Assembly: GCA_900543145.1 (NCBI GenBank)
Contig: UQPZ01000001.1
Coordinates: 124,001-188,000, forward strand
DNA length: 64,000 nt
DNA from: an uncultured Ruminococcus sp.
GTDB lineage: Bacteria > Bacillota > Clostridia > Oscillospirales > Ruminococcaceae
Direction of reading: 5' to 3'
Part shown: piece by piece, positions 61,754 through 64,000 of the stretch
How the letters are laid out: each line of letters begins with the position of its first letter
How positions within the stretch are numbered: the stretch's first letter is position 1
Notes under the pieces: model-generated
Databases searched by the model: none
What the model was told of the DNA's origin: nothing
The model's input: the letters and a program-made list of their open reading frames with translations, nothing else
Program-made: the position numbers and the translations under genes

Positions 61754-61999
61754 ATGAAATCTACCGGTATTGTAAGAAGAGTTGACGAACTCGGAAGAAT
61801 TGTATTGCCAATTGAACTTAGAAGAACATTTGATTTGGCTGTTAAGGACGCTATCGAGATCTACACAGATAACGATATGATCATCCTTAAGAAGTTCCAG
61901 CGTACTTGTGTATTCTGCAACAGCGCTGAAGATGTTGTTGAGTATAAGGGTAAGACTGTATGCTCAGAGTGCATGGCTGAGCTTAAAGGGGAAAAGTAA
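61754..61999 (+). CDS. AbrB/SpoVT-family regulator with C-terminal zinc-finger-like tail
   Basis: The 81-residue protein starts MKSTGIVRRVDELGRIVLPI, the swapped-hairpin AbrB DNA-binding domain (1-50), which works as a dimer or tetramer and typically represses transition-state genes. The tail (about 55-78) has CVFC and CSEC, a likely zinc site, in place of the longer C-terminal oligomerisation domain of Bacillus AbrB. GGAGAATG provides the ribosome binding site. A consensus promoter and an inverted repeat at the start point suggest strong expression with autoregulation. Confidence 0.92.
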   Translation: MKSTGIVRRVDELGRIVLPIELRRTFDLAVKDAIEIYTDNDMIILKKFQRTCVFCNSAEDVVEYKGKTVCSECMAELKGEK

Positions 62000-62023
62000 T
62001 TTTACATAATTACTTCACTCAAT

Positions 62024-62056
62024 AAACAGAGCGGATCAGTGATCTGCTCTGTTTTA
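62024..62056 (+). terminator. Terminator after the AbrB-type gene
   Basis: AAACAGAGC (62024-62032) pairs with GCTCTGTTT (from 62046), with inner GATCA/TGATC, followed by TATTT. Confidence 0.88.
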
Positions 62057-62089
62057 TTTATACGGGAATTTGTCCGTAAATATTACAAA

Positions 62090-62118
62090 GAACCGGCAGA
62101 ATTAAACTCTGCCGGTTC
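62090..62118 (-). terminator. Terminator after the NarL-type two-component operon
   Basis: GAACCGGCAGA (62090-62100) pairs with TCTGCCGGTTC (62108-62118). On the minus strand it is followed by TTTGTAATATT. Confidence 0.78.
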
Positions 62119-62120
62119 AA

Positions 62121-62738
62121 TTATTTTGTAAGATATTTTACTGCTATCTGAGTTCGGTGATCAAGCCCGGTCTTTTCAAGAATAACGCTTATATAATTTC
62201 GTACTGTTCCGTTTGAAATATAAAGCTTATCGGCTATTTCCTGATTAGATAAACCTTTTGCTATTAATTTCACTATATCGTTTTCCCGTTCCGTTAGAAG
62301 CGTAAATATGCTGGACGCTCCGCTTCTTCCTACGCGTTCACGGACATATTTCAAAATATCGTCCTGAAATACCGTTCCGCCGGTACTGACAGTACGAATT
62401 GAATTAAATATCATTTCGGCGGGGCTGTTTTTCAGAATATATCCGCTTACTCCTGATTTCAGCGCTTTTATTATAAAATCTTCCTCGTCAAAGGTAGTAA
62501 GCAGCAAAGGGGAGCAGAGCGACTCTTTTATCATAAAGCCGGCCGCTTCGATACCGTCCATTACAGGCATTCGGATATCCAGCAAGGCAACGTCTGTCTT
62601 ATAGCTGCGGCTGAGAGCGACCGCTTCTTTGCCGTTTGCGGCTATTCCGATAATATTAAAATCGCTCTGGGATTCTATAAGCATTTTAAGCCCGTCCCGT
62701 ATCAATGCGTCATCGTCTGCGATCAATATATTTATCAT
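62121..62738 (-). CDS. NarL/LuxR-family response regulator
   Basis: The 205-residue protein has a receiver domain with acidic residues in IADDDALIRDG, the phosphoacceptor in VALLDIRMPVMDG and the switch lysine in GYILKNS, and a LuxR-type helix-turn-helix (LTERENDIVKLIAKGLSNQE, then ISNGTVRNYIS). ATG 62738 overlaps the kinase stop as ATGA; a longer in-frame reading has no ribosome binding site. With the kinase it forms a two-component pair, possibly controlling the transporter-like gene upstream of the kinase. Confidence 0.95.
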   Translation of the reverse strand: MINILIADDDALIRDGLKMLIESQSDFNIIGIAANGKEAVALSRSYKTDVALLDIRMPVMDGIEAAGFMIKESLCSPLLLTTFDEEDFIIKALKSGVSGYILKNSPAEMIFNSIRTVSTGGTVFQDDILKYVRERVGRSGASSIFTLLTERENDIVKLIAKGLSNQEIADKLYISNGTVRNYISVILEKTGLDHRTQIAVKYLTK

Positions 62739-63859
62739 AGTTCTGACTCCCGAATAAAAATTGTTAATACGGAAAATCCGTTCTGACCGTTTCTGAATAT
62801 ACATCTGCCGCCGCAGACAGCAGTGCGTTCTTCTATTGATTCAAGACCCATTCCTTTATCGAAGCTGCTTGACGATTTGCCGTTGTCCTTTAATTCAACC
62901 CGGATTATTTTACTGTAGGACTGGATACTCACTGAAAAGCTGTCGGCATCCGAGTGTTTAAGGGTATTGGTAAGAGCTTCGGTAAGGTTTTCCCGTATGC
63001 AAAGCCATACCTGAGGGGGTATATTATCAAGACGTTCGGATACGCTTATTTCGGTTTTTATATTATAGCTTATAGAAAACTGTTTCAGTAAAGTTTTAAT
63101 ACCGCTAAGCCCCAGGGTTTCTCTGTCGGGACGTTCCTCTCTGAGTGAAGCGCGGATACGGTCTACACCCTTTCTGAGATTTTCAACAGCTTTATCCAAT
63201 ATCTCTTCAGCTTTATCAGGAGCTGACCTGAGATTTATTTTTGCCGCTTCAAGCATTATGATACTGCCAGAAATACCATGCCCCAGCTCGTCATGTATTC
63301 GGGCGGCGAACCTGTTTCTTTCCTCAAGTGCAGAAGATCGCTTCGACGACGAAGCGTAGCTTTTCATATCTGCGATTTTCTGTTTTTGTTCTGCCAGCCG
63401 TGTTCTATAATCAGTTAATTCGTCCTGATAATTTAAAAGCTTTTCAACGGCTGATCTGCCGATGAAAAAGAAAACGGTGCAGATCAAAGCCGTAACTGCG
63501 GAAACAAGATCAGGAGTGAAGATCATAGTCATAAGAAGCAGTGCAACTCCCGAGATCGACCAGAACGAGGAGTTTGTTATAAGCGAGTCTGCTGTACACA
63601 GAAAAATAACGGCAAGCAGAGGGAAAAAGAACGATTTATCGGTATAAAGGCATATTACTGCGCTTACTGTAGAAATGATCAGGGAAGCTATTCTGCTGAA
63701 TTTATATCTGTATAAAAAAGCGTCTGCGAAAAGTAAGCAGCACAATGAGAGAGAGGATATTACCGCTGTGGCAGCGTCGCTTTCTCCCATAATACAATAT
63801 GCAGCACAGGCGGCAAGTGCCGTCAGCTTAACGGTAAGGTAAAGTACAGCTTTATTCAT
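62735..63859 (-). CDS. NarL-type sensor histidine kinase (HisKA_3)
   Basis: The 374-residue protein has about five to six N-terminal membrane helices (roughly 5-140), a coiled-coil (LLNYQDELTDYRTRLAEQKQ region), a HisKA_3 dimerisation domain with the phosphoacceptor His in RNRFAARIHDELGHGISGS, and a HATPase_c domain (ENLTEALTNTLKHSDA and GMGLESIEERT). The many-helix sensor is like DesK or LiaS-type kinases that monitor membrane state. GGAGCAAC precedes the ATG. It lies 30 bases after a membrane-protein gene on the same strand. Confidence 0.94.
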   Translation of the reverse strand: MNKAVLYLTVKLTALAACAAYCIMGESDAATAVISSLSLCCLLFADAFLYRYKFSRIASLIISTVSAVICLYTDKSFFFPLLAVIFLCTADSLITNSSFWSISGVALLLMTMIFTPDLVSAVTALICTVFFFIGRSAVEKLLNYQDELTDYRTRLAEQKQKIADMKSYASSSKRSSALEERNRFAARIHDELGHGISGSIIMLEAAKINLRSAPDKAEEILDKAVENLRKGVDRIRASLREERPDRETLGLSGIKTLLKQFSISYNIKTEISVSERLDNIPPQVWLCIRENLTEALTNTLKHSDADSFSVSIQSYSKIIRVELKDNGKSSSSFDKGMGLESIEERTAVCGGRCIFRNGQNGFSVLTIFIRESEL

Positions 63860-63889
63860 AAACAGTTGCTCCGTAATATTTCTAATCGA

Positions 63890-64000
63890 TCAGCGGTTTT
63901 TCTTTTTTGTATATATCATTGCGGAGATCAGATACATAAGAACCGCAAAAAGCGCAAGTATAATAAGATTTGAAATGCAGCTGCTGTCAGGGTCGGCAGT
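63890..64000 (-). CDS. C-terminal end of a membrane protein (partial)
   Basis: The last 36 codons of a gene that enters from the right edge. They encode a hydrophobic helix (NLIILALFAVLMYLISAMIY) followed by a basic tail TKKKNR and a stop. It lies 30 bases before the sensor kinase, so it is in the same operon; an ABC permease partner of a NarL-type system or a conserved membrane protein is possible, but the fragment is too short to say. Confidence 0.6.
   Translation of the reverse strand, partial: TADPDSSCISNLIILALFAVLMYLISAMIYTKKKNR

Noticed and set aside
1..64000. CRISPR array, prophage, insertion sequence, tRNA or rRNA genes
   Set aside because: No regularly spaced repeats, transposase or integrase frames, terminal repeats or tRNA cloverleaf sequences were seen by reading the window.

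Overview
The window reads as a stretch of chromosome from an anaerobic gut or rumen Firmicute, most likely Oscillospiraceae/Ruminococcaceae (Ruminococcus-like). Supporting points are the moderate-to-low GC by eye, AGGAGG-type ribosome binding sites, frequent TTG starts, sigma-A promoters of the TTGACA-17-TATAAT type, a T-box and a cobalamin riboswitch, clostridial gene orders (hprK-murB-rapZ-whiA-dnaE; yfmF-yfmH-lgt-folD), and sporulation-type genes (a SpoIIQ-like M23 protein, SpmA/SpmB). I see no phage, transposon, CRISPR array, rRNA or tRNA gene. The genus is inferred, not proven.

Layout. 1-3 kb: start of a lipoprotein gene behind a promoter with a LacI-type operator, an AGCS amino-acid/sodium symporter and a LacI-family regulator. 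3-6 kb: SpoIIQ-like protein and an OmpR-type two-component pair. 6-14 kb: nadA, lepA, a run of four small membrane proteins coupled to hemW, an orphan HlyD-like adaptor and an unknown membrane protein. 14-22.3 kb (minus strand): complete tryptophan operon trpE-trpS-trpGD-trpC-trpF-trpB-trpA behind a tryptophan T-box. 22.4-27.3 kb: AI-2E-family permease, D-Ala-D-Ala carboxypeptidase, a nuclease-like orphan and a membrane metallophosphoesterase.

27.3-34.4 kb is the most unusual part: a promoter and cobalamin riboswitch with a terminator lead into a small HNH-repeat protein, a 678-residue LPATG surface protein combining a DUF4430 (transcobalamin beta-like) domain with an alpha/alpha-toroid domain, a membrane-tethered DUF4430 protein, EcfT, and a single polypeptide fusing two ECF ATPases to an S component. 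I read it as a surface-capture plus ECF-import system for cobalamin that resembles animal intrinsic factor/transcobalamin in its domain set.

34.5-50.9 kb: ispD, prs, murD, two tandem M42 peptidases, a GNAT, a PLP lyase, hprK, a PHP phosphoesterase, murB, rapZ, whiA, dnaE and a 55-residue ORF. 51-58.6 kb: yfmF, yfmH, lgt, folD, rpsO and pnp with structured leaders. 58.6-64 kb: two related zinc-ribbon/membrane proteins flanking a perfect 16-bp parS-like palindrome, spmB/spmA, a short AbrB-type regulator with a zinc-finger tail, and a NarL-type two-component system beside the end of a membrane protein gene.
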